In this document: piece by piece, positions 11,216 to 24,424 of the stretch
How positions within the stretch are numbered: position 1 is the first letter of the stretch
Layout: the number at the start of each line of letters is the position of its first letter
Origin: Punica granatum
Lineage: Eukaryota; Streptophyta; Magnoliopsida; Myrtales; Lythraceae
Length of the DNA: 64,000 nucleotides
Reading direction: 5' to 3'
Assembly (NCBI RefSeq): GCF_007655135.1
Contig: NC_045129.1
Location: 12,214,001 to 12,278,000, forward strand
Translations under genes and position numbers: made by a program
Notes under the pieces: generated by a model
Database searches by the model: none
The model's input: the letters and a program-made list of their open reading frames with translations, nothing else
Told to the model about the DNA's origin: nothing

Positions 11216-13310
11216 TTAGAATAAAATCTAGATATTCAAAATCTAAACCAGCTAATGGTTGACTTCTGCCTTCTACTTTCTTGTCTCTTGATAACAATGA
11301 TCTAATTAAGTAGGCAATATGATGAGGAGCACTTTCTGGGAAACCTGCTATATGCTTGATTCTCCAAATTAGTTAACCTCCTAATCCATCTCGACGAGCA
11401 GACATCCGAATCCCATGGCCCATGCATCTAATTCTACTCCCGTCAAGACACCCGATGTCCCGGCATTACTGCCGTGAACACCATATATACAAGTTTCATT
11501 CATAATTAGGCATGTAACATTACGTGCAGAGGCTGCGGTTTTACTCGATATATGATATTGGGAATTGCTTGTGCAACCTTGAAAAAGGAAAACCATATTT
11601 TCCCTCTTTCTTTCTTCGAATGTATTTCTAGATAGATTTACGACCATTAGAGCATCGATATCAATATAGAAATTCTGACAAGCATGAGGATAAAGTGCCA
11701 CAGTAATCTTCTTTTATCATTTTCTCAGCTCGTGATTGAATTCCTTAATCAATTAATTAATTAACTTTTACGAGGAGATTCATGTATGTATCTATTATTT
11801 ATTGATTAATTAAAAGTTATTATATCAGCACTAATGTACTGAATCCCATATCAAATATACAAAGTTAAGCGTGTTTGAGTGATAGTACTGGAATGAGTGA
11901 CCTCTTGAAAAGTCATTCTGTTGCACTTGCACCCCTCCTTTTATGTAACTGAAAAAATAAAAGCTATCATTATTGAATAATGTTAATTCTAATAATTATT
12001 GCAGATGCCCCATAGTTCTCATCTATATATATAGATATTTAAAGCAGACTCCTCATACGTTGACCAACGAGGCGCCTCCATTTGTACGATGAGAATTTTT
12101 CACATTAGATTTTATGGAACTTTTGGAGAATGTGGTTAATCGACTCTTCATATCACTTATACATAACTCGACCTATTAATAATATTTACATTAAGTTTTG
12201 TAAAAATTAGTCAATTCAAATATAGATATACACAAAAAAATAATAAATCAAATTCTACTTTATTTTTCGTCTTGCTTTTCGGTCCATTCCAACAAACCCT
12301 TGTGACCACACAAAAGATTTCCATTATGCTTCCTACAAGTGGGCTTGTGCAGGCAAGAGTTCGAGATAAAAGTAATTTAAACTCCATCAATGTTAACATC
12401 TGTTTTGAGCGATGAACAATTTTCACATAAATGTTTTGAGTAAATTTTTGTATCATGGTTAATGGTGTCTTCATATTCCTTGCATCAATGAATTTAGATT
12501 GTCTAATTTTTATTTCTTCTCTTGCTTTCTTTGCTCGACTAAGTTCTTTTTAAGCACATCCGAGAAATATTAAAGATCAAGTGAATTTACCAAGGACCGA
12601 GGCCAAAGAAATTATCAAATGTAAAATAAAATGAATTTTTCGAAATGAGAATTGCTATTTATGTTGTCTAATGAAAAGGCCAAAGAAATTCATTAATTTA
12701 ATAATGTAAAATTTTCAATCTTTAAATTAAATAATGATGACCTGGATTCTCTTATTATGAGTATACTATCACGTCATTCTATTGAAATTCTGTATTTTAC
12801 AAGTACCTAATCTTTGAATACATTTCAAATCTTTTTATCAAAAATCTCGGGTTGCTTTGATATCCATCCATTACTCTTTTTTTATTTTTATTCCCCAAAT
12901 TATTCCATAAGTAACTTATTTCCTTTTTTTTTAAAATAAGTAGAGACCCAACATAAAAATTAAAGTCAATATAATTAATTTATAGGATTTAGGGTTTTAA
13001 GGGGGGACATGGTCAAATAGTTGAATATATATCGACCATGAGTCATGAGTCATGACCCCAGGGAAGAACATAATGTACCGCGTAAAGGCTACATCTAGGT
13101 TGTCTGTGATATATAGATATCCGGAAAAATAAATACATAAATACACATATACATTTTATGCAAGTATGCATATGAATATGACAAAAATGTATCAGGCATG
13201 TATGTGCCATGTTTATATGCCCTTAGAATTCCATTTCATAATAGATTCTTTTCAAATATTAAGAAAAATTATTGTCCATATATAATTAGGGAATGTTCTC
13301 TAAGATCAAA
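11216..13310. other. intergenic, no gene seen
   Basis: AT-rich. A 106-aa minus-strand frame near 11381-11701 has no domain that I recognise. No repeat with clear ends. Confidence 0.5.
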
Positions 13311-14000
13311 CTAGTATTCTATGCCGTGCATTACACGGGTTATTTTTATATATCGATTATCATATTATCTAAATTGATCACATTTATAATGATCAATTTT
13401 CACATTTGGAATAATATTATTTTTCTATCAAATGAAAATTTGAAACAATAAGTTTTAATAAAGTAGAGTGATTTTTTGTGTAAAAGTCAGAGTAATTTTT
13501 AATTACAATTAGATTAACTTTTATGATCAATTTTGCAACTAATCGTCTTGTGCATCGCACAAGTTTATTTTAATTAGTTATATATTTATTTCGTATAGTA
13601 TTTAAGCATTGATGATGTTAAATATAATAAGTTATGTATATATTATTAATTTCAATATTCGAATATGACTATTAACTTAATTTGTATACAAATGCAAATA
13701 TTATTCTAATAAAATTGAAAGCGTCAGATACGGAGATTTCATTTCTTAATATTATTTTTGGTAAAATTTTGTAATTTTTATTACTTTTGATAAAAATGAT
13801 ATTGTGTTTTTTGTTAGTATTATTTTATAATTGTGAAATAGTATTTATCTTTTTATAATTTTCCAAATGCATTAATTAAAATTATGATTTCATTAACTTT
13901 AATGATTCATTTTATCTGAAGGCTCATGATAAAAAAAAGATATTGTATTTTTCATTAATATTATTTTTATAATTTTGAAATTATATTTACCTTTTTATAC
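13311..14000 (-). mobile_element. Helitron-like 3' terminus (element extends rightward)
   Basis: On the minus strand the sequence ends CTAG at 13311-13314, followed by host T. A short hairpin (ccgtg/cacgg around 13324-13338) lies nine bases upstream of it. That is the standard Helitron 3' end. A second perfect palindrome, cttgtgcatcgcacaag, lies at about 13547-13563. The 5' terminus was not found, so the right border given is nominal. No Rep/helicase coding is visible. Confidence 0.5.
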
Positions 14001-14863
14001 TTTTCTGAATGCATTAGTTGAAACGTATTTATTGGGTTTCAAGTTAATTTTACTTATTCATAGAAGATTTGAGGTCATAGGCAAATGGTAATCAGAGCTC
14101 CACGCAATTGATTAACATTTAAATTGGGAGAACTTCACATGTAAGAGCGTGCGCGATTACTGTGCACCTTCTTTTTATAATCACAATAACTTTATGTGCT
14201 AAAAAGTTGATCTTAAATAATGACTTTTTTAAAAGAATTATTAGACAATATATAACTACCTGCGTTAATACAATATATAGTTATATATGAATCTCGTTGT
14301 GAATTTATGTTTTGATTATATTTTACTTTGATGACTTGAAGAAAAAAGGTAGGAGCTAGATAGCCCGAGTGGGACGGGGCCGACCACCAGGACTTGAGTC
14401 AAATCTAATCATATGAAACAAGCCAACCATATATCTATCATCTATGGATATGTAGCTATGTGTGGTTTAAAGCATGCGAGAGATTTGATGGTGCTGTGTC
14501 TTTTATAGGTCTTTCGAACATCAGAGTCTAATAGGGCCATGCCAATGAATCGCCCGCGCACTCTGCCGTCCAATCTCATCGAGAGGAAGTTTATTAGTTT
14601 AAATGCTATTCGATATATGGCTAGCGGCTCCGCATGCTGTGAGGTAATAGAAATATACGTATAATCCACGAGATCTCATCTATATATATGTACCATTGAA
14701 TTGGAGATGTTACTAGCTAGCATACATGCGAAAGAATATACATCACGATGTCGTAAAATGTTGTTATCAGATAGACTTCCTTTACCTTCTCTTGGAAAAA
14801 CACGTAACATATAAGAAAGGTCTTGACCCTCAAAATTGGGATGGGCCATATCTGTACAAAGTT
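14001..14863. other. intergenic, no gene seen
   Basis: AT-rich with no recognisable coding or repeat structure. The segment 14500-14660 is a little richer in GC, but its 75-aa minus-strand frame has no known domain. Confidence 0.45.
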
Positions 14864-15425
14864 GTTAATAGCCCAAAAAAGTATTACATTTACACATTTT
14901 TCTAATTCTAGCACGACCTTTCGAAAATTATCCAAAAAAGTATGACAATTTACTTTAGTCTCAAATATAGTACGATGTTAAATTTTTCATCAATTTTAAT
15001 GATAATGTCACGTGTTGCCATGTTATTATATTAGGGATCCCACTTATTTTTATTAATTTAAAAATAAAAAAATAAAAATAAAAAAGAGAGAAAAAGGGTC
15101 GGCTGACGAGCTGACTTGAAAGAGGAGGAGCCGACAGTGGTGGTCTCGATTGTGGCCACCACCGCCGGCCCCCTCCTCCTTCGAGCCGCTGCCGACCCTC
15201 ACTTTTCTTTGTAATTTTCAAAAAAAATTATTAAATAAAAATAAGTTTGACTCACTCAACTAATAAGGTGACGACAAGTGACACTATAGTTAAAATTAAT
15301 AAAAAATTTAACGTCGTACTAAATTTGATACTAAAATAAAAAGATGATGTTTTTTTAGGTAATTTTCAAAAAGTCGCGTTAAAATGAAAAAATATATAAA
15401 CATCCTACTTTTTTGAGTTATTAAC
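14864..15425. mobile_element. long-TIR foldback element with GC-rich centre
   Basis: Starts gttaatagcccaaaaaagta and ends tacttttttgagttattaac. Matching inverted words continue inward (tttagtctcaaatatagtac opposite actaaatttgatactaaaat; gttaaatttttcatcaattt opposite the complementary run at 15290). The centre (15097-15195) is GC-rich and begins gggtcggc and ends gccgaccc, so even the core is palindromic. No transposase. No clear target duplication found. Confidence 0.65.
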
Positions 15426-18400
15426 CCATATACAAAGACAATGATGATATTATATATTATATATTATATACATATATATTATATATATATAGATGGTGGG
15501 CATGGGCAAGAATATTTATATGCGATGATGATGAGGATGATATATATATATATATATATATTAGCTGAATCATTCCATGTTGGGGAAGAATCTTGTACCT
15601 GTCAGTGTACTTTCGGTTCTGATCAAGGACAGAAAGAGAACAAGGGGGCAAAAAGAAAAGAAAGAGAAGTGAAGAAAATGGTGAATTCTTCTTTTCATCA
15701 GAACCATGAAATGAGCTTTTGGTCGATTTGATGATTGACTAGTATCGAATGATCGATCGATATAGTCCATTGGGTCGGTCAGTCCCTTGTCCCAAACTCA
15801 AATGACATTCCCCCAGATTGGACTACCATTATCATTATAGCCATTAGATGTTGATCCAACCATCTATCCGGAATACATCTGACTACCACCCAACTTTATT
15901 AATTTGACCCACCAATTTAGGCGGAAAGGAGTTTAGAAGAACAACACGCCACGAATTTGAGAGGAAGATCTGACAGATCTCGCAAGAAAATATCCTATGA
16001 TATTCTTCTGTTACTTCTAGGAAAACATAAACTCGGCCGGCACTATATATTGCTTCTAGAATAAATATTGTAGGTTCTTTTTATTTGAAAAGAACGAATT
16101 ATCAATTCGAGAAAAATTTACGAGGGAAACGATCGAGAGTGATCGAGAGTGAGTGCTCTATGTATTACCTATTATTATAAAGCGTAAGTATATACGCGAC
16201 TTTCACTTTTACATTTTAAGATATTCTATTTTTTGATGATCTTTTTTCACTTTTAAGATTGATAATATCACGTTCACCAATCATAGATGGAGTAAATTGA
16301 AAAGATGAAGAGTAGAAGGTGAAAAGGGAGACGAATTGGAAAGAAATGGGTGTGAGGTGACAAAGATAGAAAATAAGAGAGTGACATGATGGAAGTGGAG
16401 TGGCAAGAGAGTGAATGATTAGAAATTGTGTGAGGCAAGGCAATTACATCCTCCGATATTGGCCATCAAAAGAAAAAGGATGTAAGACAGTACCGCACAT
16501 CCTCGATCGTGTGACTATTAAGAAGTTTTTTTTAGTAATGAATTTTCCCTGAAAACCAAAGGCGAAATAGAAAAATAATTGACACATATATATTATTTCA
16601 TCTCTCTCTTTTTTCTTTTTCTTTTTCTTTTTTGGGTTGGGGTGGGGTGGGTGAGAGGTAAAACATCTCTCAATTTCAGTTATTCGTTGAAAATTGAAGG
16701 TAATTTGGTTTAATCAATCGGAAAGTAAGCATGCCAAGAAAACAAACTTCTTTTTATCCAAAATCAACTTGTTAAATCCACTTCTCATGTCCCTTTGATG
16801 AGACCACTCACATGAGTGCTTATATATATACTTATCTGAATTCATAGACTCATGAGGTGTTTATGGATATAAATAATAATACATAGCCATTAAAAAACAA
16901 AAACAAAAACAAATACAGAAAAGCATATTAGTTTTCATTAAAAGAATGTCTTCCTAGCCAATATTTATGTAATGATTAACTCCAATGTCTTTGGTTTGGT
17001 GGTGGTTTGCGTAAGTAGTATTTCATGCTCCATAGTCCATACCGAGGTCCCAATAATCTTGGCTCAGACGGTCTGATCAGTATCCGACTTGTGCGCGGGA
17101 ATCCTGCCGGGCTGGTTCTCCAAAAATCAGTTAGGGCATGCTTCAGGTGGGCCGGCCAAGCCCATGTATATACATCTCCGTTTGTTGGTAATGCCGGCCC
17201 AAACCCTTTTCGCAAACTGAACGTCCAGGCCCATTGCCATTATGTGTCCCGTTATCTCTTTTGAATTCAATGTGATCGCACGTCTTCGTGCATGTAACTC
17301 ATGTTCCACCAACCAATTTAACTGCGTCCATAGGTTAAGTGAGATGATATCGACATTCGGCTTGAGATCCTCTCATAGCTTACTATGGTACAATGGAGTT
17401 TGACACGGCATATTAACAACCAGCAGTTTCAACCGCACGTTGTGCGAGATTATCATTAGACTATATATATCATTAAATAATAATTCTATTATATTTAGCA
17501 AGGAATAAATTAATATTATGAATTGAATTAGTATTATCTTATTTTTTATTTTTGAGAATTTTCACCATTCATTTAATGTGGCTGTTTAATTGGGTTGATA
17601 AATGTCAATCATGTAATAAATGAAGGTGCTTAATTAATGTCATGGGGTGTGTGAAGGGTCGGGCCACGAGGAGCTGAGGGGTAGAAGATTAGAGTGACAT
17701 GTTAATCCTCTCTCTCCGTTTTATAATTATATATTTCTAGATGATCTCCGAACATTTTTTTTTACAATATAGATAAACAACGCTTGTAACTTACAAATGA
17801 ATATAGATAAAAATATAAAAAAAAAATTATCCACCCATGATCACAATAAACAAATACTTACTTTAAATATATCAAGCTAACAATATGCTTATAAAGAGAT
17901 TGTAATCTTATAATATGTATAAGTTCCTAGGAAAAATCATAGTGAATAGAAAGACGATGGATAAAATGAACTTTGTTAGGTATTTATAGAGAAATATACA
18001 CATTGAACTTGAAACATATCATGTATGTCGATGAGTTCTTTTCAATTATCGAGAAAACTTTTAATTTTTCAAAAATAATTTATTATATGTTATCATGCAA
18101 ATAATCTAGACAAATTTTTAACATCGTTGAATATAACACCAATAAAATATAGTGTAAGTTCATTTAATTAAAAATGAAATATCAATTCACGTAGAGCTGA
18201 GGGTTATCAAATAAAATGATTCGAGCAATTGACGACATCTTATTAAGAGTTGAGAGTTATCAAATATGGAGCTCTCATGATTCCATTCTTCCGCTTTTAT
18301 ATATTATATATTGATATATTGATATGATTATAACTTAACCAATATTAACTGATCATCGTACGAGTCTTTAAACATTACAGAGACTGGCAAAATGTTTTGT

Positions 18401-18536
18401 TTCTTGAAATTTGAATGGCATTGGTGAACACTAAGCCTTTGACTTTGAGCTTTGCAGCCGGACGCACAAAGTTTTTTCTTGAGGGTAGTTCATCAAATTC
18501 CTCTTAGTTTTTGTTTTGGTTTTTTGTTTTTTTTTA
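15426..18536. other. intergenic, no gene seen
   Basis: AT-rich with short AT tracts (15466-15560) and a tandem cgatcgagagtg duplication near 16130-16150. A GC-richer patch at 17030-17260 has overlapping frames of 61-79 aa on both strands with no recognised domain. Confidence 0.45.
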
Positions 18537-19447
18537 AGTAAATAGGCAATTTAGTCCTGGAGTTTGGCAGGTTGTGTCAATTGAATTCCTGACTTTTTCT
18601 TTTTTTACATCAATTTGGCCCCTCACTTTTCCAATTTGCATCATATAGGTCTGTATTACATCAATTACATCATCCACTCAAGAAAATTACATCAATTAGG
18701 TTATCGATACATCAATTGGATCCTTTTTGACGGAAAATACATGAAGTAGGTTCTTTTGGCACATCAACTAGATCCTTCCGACAAAAATAATCTGACGGTG
18801 TTAACTGAGGAGCATATTACATCATTTAGATCCCTTCTTTATTTTTCTTTTCTTTTCCCTTTCTAATAGAAAAAAAAAACAAGAACAATGGGGGAGCTTT
18901 GGCGGGGGACCCCCACCGGAGGCCCCCCTTTGTTCCCTCTCTTTCGAAAAGAGAAGGGCCAGAGGAGGAAGTTCCGGTGGGGGCTCCCCTCTTCAATTTT
19001 TTTTTGTTAAAACGATAAAACGACATCGTTTTGAGCCCATTACTCAAAATGATGTCGCTTAAAAAAAAATTGAGGGGGACTCCGGCAACCTTGCCTTGGG
19101 GGGAGGTCGCCGGCGGGGAGCTCCCCCATTGCTCTATTGTTTTTTTCTATTAGAAAGGAAAAGGAAAATAAAACAAAGAAATGATCTAAATGATGTACTA
19201 TTTTCTCCTCTGTTAACACCGTCAGACTAATTTTGACGTAAGAATCTAATTGATGTACACAAAGAACCTATTTGATGCATTTTGCATCAAAAAGGACCCT
19301 ACTAATGTAGTGAAGGATGTTATTGATGTAATTTCCTTCGGTAGAGGATTACATTGAAAAATTCAAGGACCAAAATTGATATAAAAAAAAGTCAAAGACC
19401 CAATTGATGCAACTTGCCGAACTCAGGGACCAAATTGCCTATTTACT
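18537..19447. mobile_element. long-TIR foldback (MULE/MITE-like) element
   Basis: Begins agtaaataggcaatttagtc and ends in the inverted match gaccaaattgcctatttact. Inverted similarity extends for roughly 400 bp on each side, through tgtcaatt/aattgatgca, ctgacggtgttaac/gttaacaccgtcag and ctttctaatagaaa/tctattagaaag. A GC-rich core carries gggggagct on both sides of a small palindrome, aacgacatcgttttgag opposite ctcaaaatgatgtcgc. No coding capacity. The arms have several mismatches and small indels. Confidence 0.75.
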
Positions 19448-19904
19448 CTTCTTCTTTTTTTTCAGTTGTACAAGTCTTGACAACTGTTGATTCAAATTAC
19501 CCTGGCTCCCTTGGTCTTCGAGAAGTTGAGCAACCATAATCTTCTTAACTGATCTAAATCCAATAGTTTTATTAATTATACTTCATAATTTCTTAAAGAA
19601 TTAATTTACTTCAAAATTTTCTCAAAAACAAGACTTAAATTTCTTAATTACGGTCTTAAAGGAAACTAAAGATTCTTAAAAGCTTCTCTCAATCAATGAG
19701 ACAATGAATATAGTTCACAAAATATTAATTCGTAACATAAAATGCTGCAAGTGCAAATGAGCGAGAGGTTGGACACATCGGGAATAATTGTGAATTTCTC
19801 CAAAATCATGTATTATAAGTATGCTCGAGTGAAACACAGATTAGGATGTTGTGTTCGAAAATAGATACATTATTGAAGTTGTTGTTTGGAATTTCTTGTA
19901 TGTA

Positions 19905-20510
19905 ACTATAGAAATGTAATGGAAATAAAATCACTGCATAAAATGTTACATTATATAGCAATACCATCTCCTCATACCAAAAAATTCGCATAATTCAGTG
20001 ATATAATAATAATATATACGAAGATAGGTAGAGTAGAAGGACACATTAATCGATGGGCGTGGAGGTGACTGGTGATCTAACTTAGGAAGGTCGTATATAT
20101 ATTTTTTATTTGGCCTTTAAGCATTGGCTATACATACATAACTGTCCGTTTGATGGTTTAATTACAATTTGGTTTAAGATTACAAACATGCCCTCTCCTT
20201 TTATATTCCTTCCCTTTTATCTTTAGTTAGGTTTGAATTTATATTACAAGTACTGCCCAGACCAATTATATTTCTCCCAAAAGAATTGACTATTTTGTTA
20301 CTGAATTTTGACATATTATAATATACAGAAATCATAGGGAGAAAATTGCACGTACGGGTCCCTTCAGAAATTTGGAAGCCTTCTTCCCATTTTGAGCCGT
20401 GATTGCGATTAGGTGGTTGGTCATTTTTGCTTAGAAACGATGTTAGATCGGTGAAAAATTGACAGCAAATTCTTACATGTTAACACATGACATGCCCTAT
20501 TGCAGGGCCA
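19905..20510. repeat. segmental duplication copy 1, downstream of protease gene
   Basis: Aligns in order with 24425-25335. Shared anchors are aatggaaataaaatc/gctgc, gataggtagag, ggtgatctaact, ggcctttaa, acaaacatgccct, and gattaggtg.ttggtcatttttgcttagaaa followed by aattgacagca. It lies on the 3' side of the minus-strand protease gene. The other copy carries an extra SINE-like insert. Confidence 0.6.
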
Positions 20511-20877
20511 CGAAGCTTATATTATACTAGCCTAGCAATGGTTAGATATGTATACTTAGCTTGTCGATATTAATTAATTCTTTTATATGAAAAGAGAGTA
20601 GAACTGTGAGCAATGAACTAAAATGTAATTGACCACAAAAGCTAATGTGCCCTGATATTGCATGGAAGCGACCCTTATGTTAACTAGGCATTATATTGGC
20701 TAGATGTAATTAATTAGCCCTAGGATATGATTTTAATTCAACTAAAGAGAGCACGTAGAAATGTTATTTTTATTAAGTTGATGAACTAAAATGTAAATAT
20801 CATTAGTAAAATATCACGCAAACAAAAAAGTAAACGCACGCCTTTGGACTAGTTCAGAGATTAGATGAAGACATTGC
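20511..20877. other. 3' flank of aspartic protease gene
   Basis: AT-rich downstream sequence of the minus-strand protease gene. It presumably contains the 3' UTR, but no unambiguous poly(A) signal could be chosen among the many AT words. Confidence 0.4.
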
Positions 20878-22242
20878 TCATAATTGATCGCACTGCGTTG
20901 GGATGAAAGATAGTGTTTCCTTCTCAAGATCATGCACGACCATCATGTTCTGCTGCTGCACGTTCCCGAAGATCGACATCCCGCTCGAACTCCCCATCGC
21001 GAGGCACATGAGCCCGACGCTCGAGTCTGCTATCATATAGTTGTCCCCTGGCAGGTCTAGGTCCGCACCCTCAAAGTGGAACACGAGCTTCGGGACCTCG
21101 ACCTGGGCTGACCCCGAGGGAAGCGTGAAGCAGAGGTCGAGCCCGGCCGTCCCTGACTTATCGACTGAGAGCTTTGTCTGGGAGATGAATTCCTTCTTGA
21201 CCAGGTCAAAGGCGCTCTCCTCGAGGTAGGTGATGGTCGTGCCGGAGTCGATGATGAGGCCGCCACTCCCGTCACTTTGGAGGGAAAAGGTGGATTTCTT
21301 GATGGGCAAACGAGTGTCCCCGACAGAGATTCCTTCAAGGGGAAGATAATAGAATGATGGCTGTGATGGGTTCTTAATCAGTGGGATGGTTATGATTGCA
21401 CTTGAGGATGTTTTATTGCCAATTGCTTGGGGCCCAATCAAGAGCTTGCTTGTCTTTGAGTCATCGATCGAGGTCAGGCAATAGGAGAACTCGGGCACAC
21501 CAAGCTGCGACACGAGGGATAACGGCCCACGCCCCAGGCCCACGAGCCCGGCACCCTGGGAGAAGCCGCTTCCCTCATTGTCCTGCCCGCACCCAAACCC
21601 TACTTTCGGGACCGAGACCCCTTGGCTGTCCCCAGAATCTCCGAACGTGAACGTCTCAGTGGCCATGACACCCTGAGTGGAGGAGTAGTCGCCATAAGTG
21701 TAGAGGTACTCGCACCCACCGCTGTCGCACATGGACGTGGGCAGTGCCATGCAGAGGTTGCTCGAGCACGACAGTGTCGTGAAGCTGGACGACTTCTTGG
21801 GGTCGAAGATCGGCGTCTGCTGGTCATAGCACTGGGAACAGGGCTTGCACTGGGTCCAGATCAAATCGCTCCCGGTGTCCATGATCGCCGGGAAGCTCGC
21901 ACCGGGCGTGCCGATGGAAAGCTGCATCAGGAACTCCCCATTCCCCGAGTGGATGGGGGACTCAGCTTCCAGTTCCGAGGTTGAACCTGCCGCCAGGACC
22001 ATCTTGCTGAGTCTGTTCAGCCGGTGCTGGCCCCGAGTGAGGGCGCGCTGCAGGCGCTCATATCTGGTGAAGTTCTTGCCCGAGTCGATGTGCTTGAGTG
22101 TCACCTCGAACCCAAAGTGCTTCACTTCATTCTTGACGAGAGCCCACCTCGACGTGGCCAGTGACTCTGTCGGGAAGCACGCAACCCCAGCTAGCACCAC
22201 TAGTATCAAAGGCAACAAGCTGAAATTGCCCAATGAAGCCAT
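20878..22242 (-). CDS. nepenthesin-type aspartic protease (A1B family)
   Basis: Intronless 454-aa secreted or vacuolar aspartic endopeptidase. I chose the ATG at 22242 (MASLGNFSLLPL...) because it begins a good signal peptide of about 29 residues. An in-frame ATG at 22260 would add MHIYIY, which is only translated AT microsatellite. The N-terminal TAXi domain begins at FLMQLSIGTPG and has the first catalytic motif DTGSDLIW (residues 122-129). It also has the cysteine-rich nepenthesin insert CKPCSQCYDQQTPIFDP and the flap tyrosine in YTYGD. The second catalytic motif is DSGTTITYL (332-340), and the C-terminus has IFGNVQQQNMMVVHDLE. All catalytic residues are present and length is normal for the family (about 440-470 aa). 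A prosegment lies between the signal peptide and residue 100. It resembles nepenthesin-1-like proteins; CDR1-like is the main alternative. The coding region is markedly GC-rich compared with its flanks. Confidence 0.95.
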   Translation of the reverse strand: MASLGNFSLLPLILVVLAGVACFPTESLATSRWALVKNEVKHFGFEVTLKHIDSGKNFTRYERLQRALTRGQHRLNRLSKMVLAAGSTSELEAESPIHSGNGEFLMQLSIGTPGASFPAIMDTGSDLIWTQCKPCSQCYDQQTPIFDPKKSSSFTTLSCSSNLCMALPTSMCDSGGCEYLYTYGDYSSTQGVMATETFTFGDSGDSQGVSVPKVGFGCGQDNEGSGFSQGAGLVGLGRGPLSLVSQLGVPEFSYCLTSIDDSKTSKLLIGPQAIGNKTSSSAIITIPLIKNPSQPSFYYLPLEGISVGDTRLPIKKSTFSLQSDGSGGLIIDSGTTITYLEESAFDLVKKEFISQTKLSVDKSGTAGLDLCFTLPSGSAQVEVPKLVFHFEGADLDLPGDNYMIADSSVGLMCLAMGSSSGMSIFGNVQQQNMMVVHDLEKETLSFIPTQCDQL

Positions 22243-22338
22243 ATATATATATATATGCAACCAATCTTCAAATAGAAACTAATTTGATCAAAGAGAGGAG
22301 GGTTGATGTGTGAAGGCTTTATAGGTAGCAATGTCTCT

Positions 22339-22348
22339 CTATATATGC
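22339..22348 (-). promoter_or_regulatory. candidate TATA box of the aspartic protease gene
   Basis: The minus strand reads gcatatatag about 100 bp upstream of the chosen ATG, a suitable distance for a short 5' leader. Other AT tracts nearby make the choice uncertain. Confidence 0.35.
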
Positions 22349-24424
22349 TTTGGGAGCATCAACGGGACTTGACATGAATAAATATAAATATATATACATA
22401 TTATATGTATGTCTATATATACAAGGGAAGTGAGGAAATGGTCTTAATTAAAGGAGGGAGAGAGGAGAGGAAAGGGCATAACGCTTTCCTCCAAAAGAGG
22501 AGGAGGAGGAGAAGGAGAAGGGCTTGGAGAAACTAAAGAGGACTCGATCGTTTGAAGACTTATTAGAACAAGAAATTAATGCTTGTAGTTCCATGTGGAT
22601 ATATATATATATAAATACATGTATATGTATGTATTTAGAAAGACATACAAGTAAGTTGAGCTTTCCTACCGAAAACAAAAGTAAATTAAGCTTCAGTGGG
22701 AAGTTGTGAAAAAATGCTGTATGTCCTCTCCTCTTAGCCGTGGTGATTGGGCAGGAAAATTATATACAAAAATTAATAATACGTTATTCACCGGAAAAAA
22801 AAAACTTATAATATGTTGCAAAATAACACTGTTTTAAACCATAAGAAAAGCAACTATATGTATATATATAGATATAGATATATTTTTTTAACTAAATTAA
22901 TGTAACATTTTCTTTTTATACGTACTACATATTCATAAATTTCTATGAATCTTAACTAATTCAAATTCAAACTGGATCACCACTCTCCCAATTATAAATT
23001 TTTTTCATTCACAATACTCGAATCCTGTACTTTACTTAAGAAAAAAAAACACCAAACCACTTAACTCACGTTATTAAATTAATGTAATGATTTATGTTCA
23101 GTAAGGATCCTCCTTTTAATGAATGATTTGCATAGGTTGCCTATAAAAAAAGAATGACTTGCATAGGCTAATCTGAACGTGTCACCTCACAGTGTGTCAG
23201 TCTTATCAGTGATTATCGGTAAAACATTTTGGAGGGCATTTGAGCTCGATGATTATATGCATTTTCCAATGATTAGTGCGTATATATATATATATTGAAT
23301 TGGAAATATAAATATTAGTTTTACATTGATATGATGCACGCGGATGATTGTAATTTGAGATTATCGATTGTAAATCTCAAGTGCTTCGATAAAAAAAAAT
23401 AAAAAATTCCCCGAGCACACTCTTAAAATTTTTAACTCAGGAAACCAATTATTATGACTCATTATATACCCCCAAACAATGCAATATATGACGGAGAGTT
23501 CAAATTTTACCGAGAAAATCTAAACTCTATGTCAAAACAAATAGATCCTTACATATAGCAAATTCGTTATTTTTTAAGAAGAAAGTTATTAATTTATAAT
23601 TAATAATTTTTTCGCCCAAAAAATAGTTATAATTTTTAATGTAACGAGAATACTTGCTAAATAGAATATATGTATGTATATGTATATATATATATTACGC
23701 CTTGTTATTGGATAGGGCAATTTGTTATTTTCTTTTGCAATATGTCAACATACTTATCAAAAAGCTATATATATATATATATGTTATGGAGCATAAGATG
23801 AGGCATCTCATTTATATAAAGTTTCTTGCTGCATAAAAATAAACTTACTACTTTTTTTTAGCATACTTCAAATTATATGGTAACTTTCACTCGTTAACGC
23901 AGTAATGAACAAGATATTAGAGGATATTATCAATATTCTTTTGTGATTTGATTAGATTCTATTTCCTTTTTTTGTTATGGGAATACCTCGGTGATTTTCC
24001 CTTTAAATGTGTGTAAATACATTGTAATTCTCTCTAAAGTAATTAATCGAATAATATTCTTTCTCTTAAGAGATTTCCCCTTTGTTATTCTGCTAACACA
24101 AGATCCGCAATAACAGTCAGAACCAATACGAAAAGCATTTCCCTTGTTTTTTTTTTTGAAATTATCAATGATTACTAATAATGGTTTTCTCTTTTATCAT
24201 TACCATTATATATATACATATATATATATACACACACACACAGATACACATAAAAACACACATATGAGTACACTTTGAGTGGGAGGACGGTTGTGACTTT
24301 GTGAAGAATGATTTGATTATTTCTTTTTTGAGTAGTTCCAACGATAAACCCAATGAAGCCGGTCGACTAATATTTATATTAAAGTTATATGTGAAGATTG
24401 GACATAGTCCTTGCACCACAAATA
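22349..24424. other. intergenic, AT-rich
   Basis: No gene seen. Contains several short AT and ATGT microsatellites (near 22600, 23680, 23770, 24205-24243) and a SINE-like remnant around 22930-23065 with a B-box-like actcgaatcctg. No recognisable coding frame. Confidence 0.5.

Noticed and set aside
17025..17312. Overlapping frames of 61-79 aa on both strands in a GC-richer patch
   Set aside because: No domain, no splice or promoter context, and equal open length on both strands.
21041..22282. Several open frames of 62-145 aa opposite or overlapping the aspartic protease gene
   Set aside because: They lie on the other strand or in other frames of a GC-rich coding region and have no family signature; they are shadows of the protease gene.
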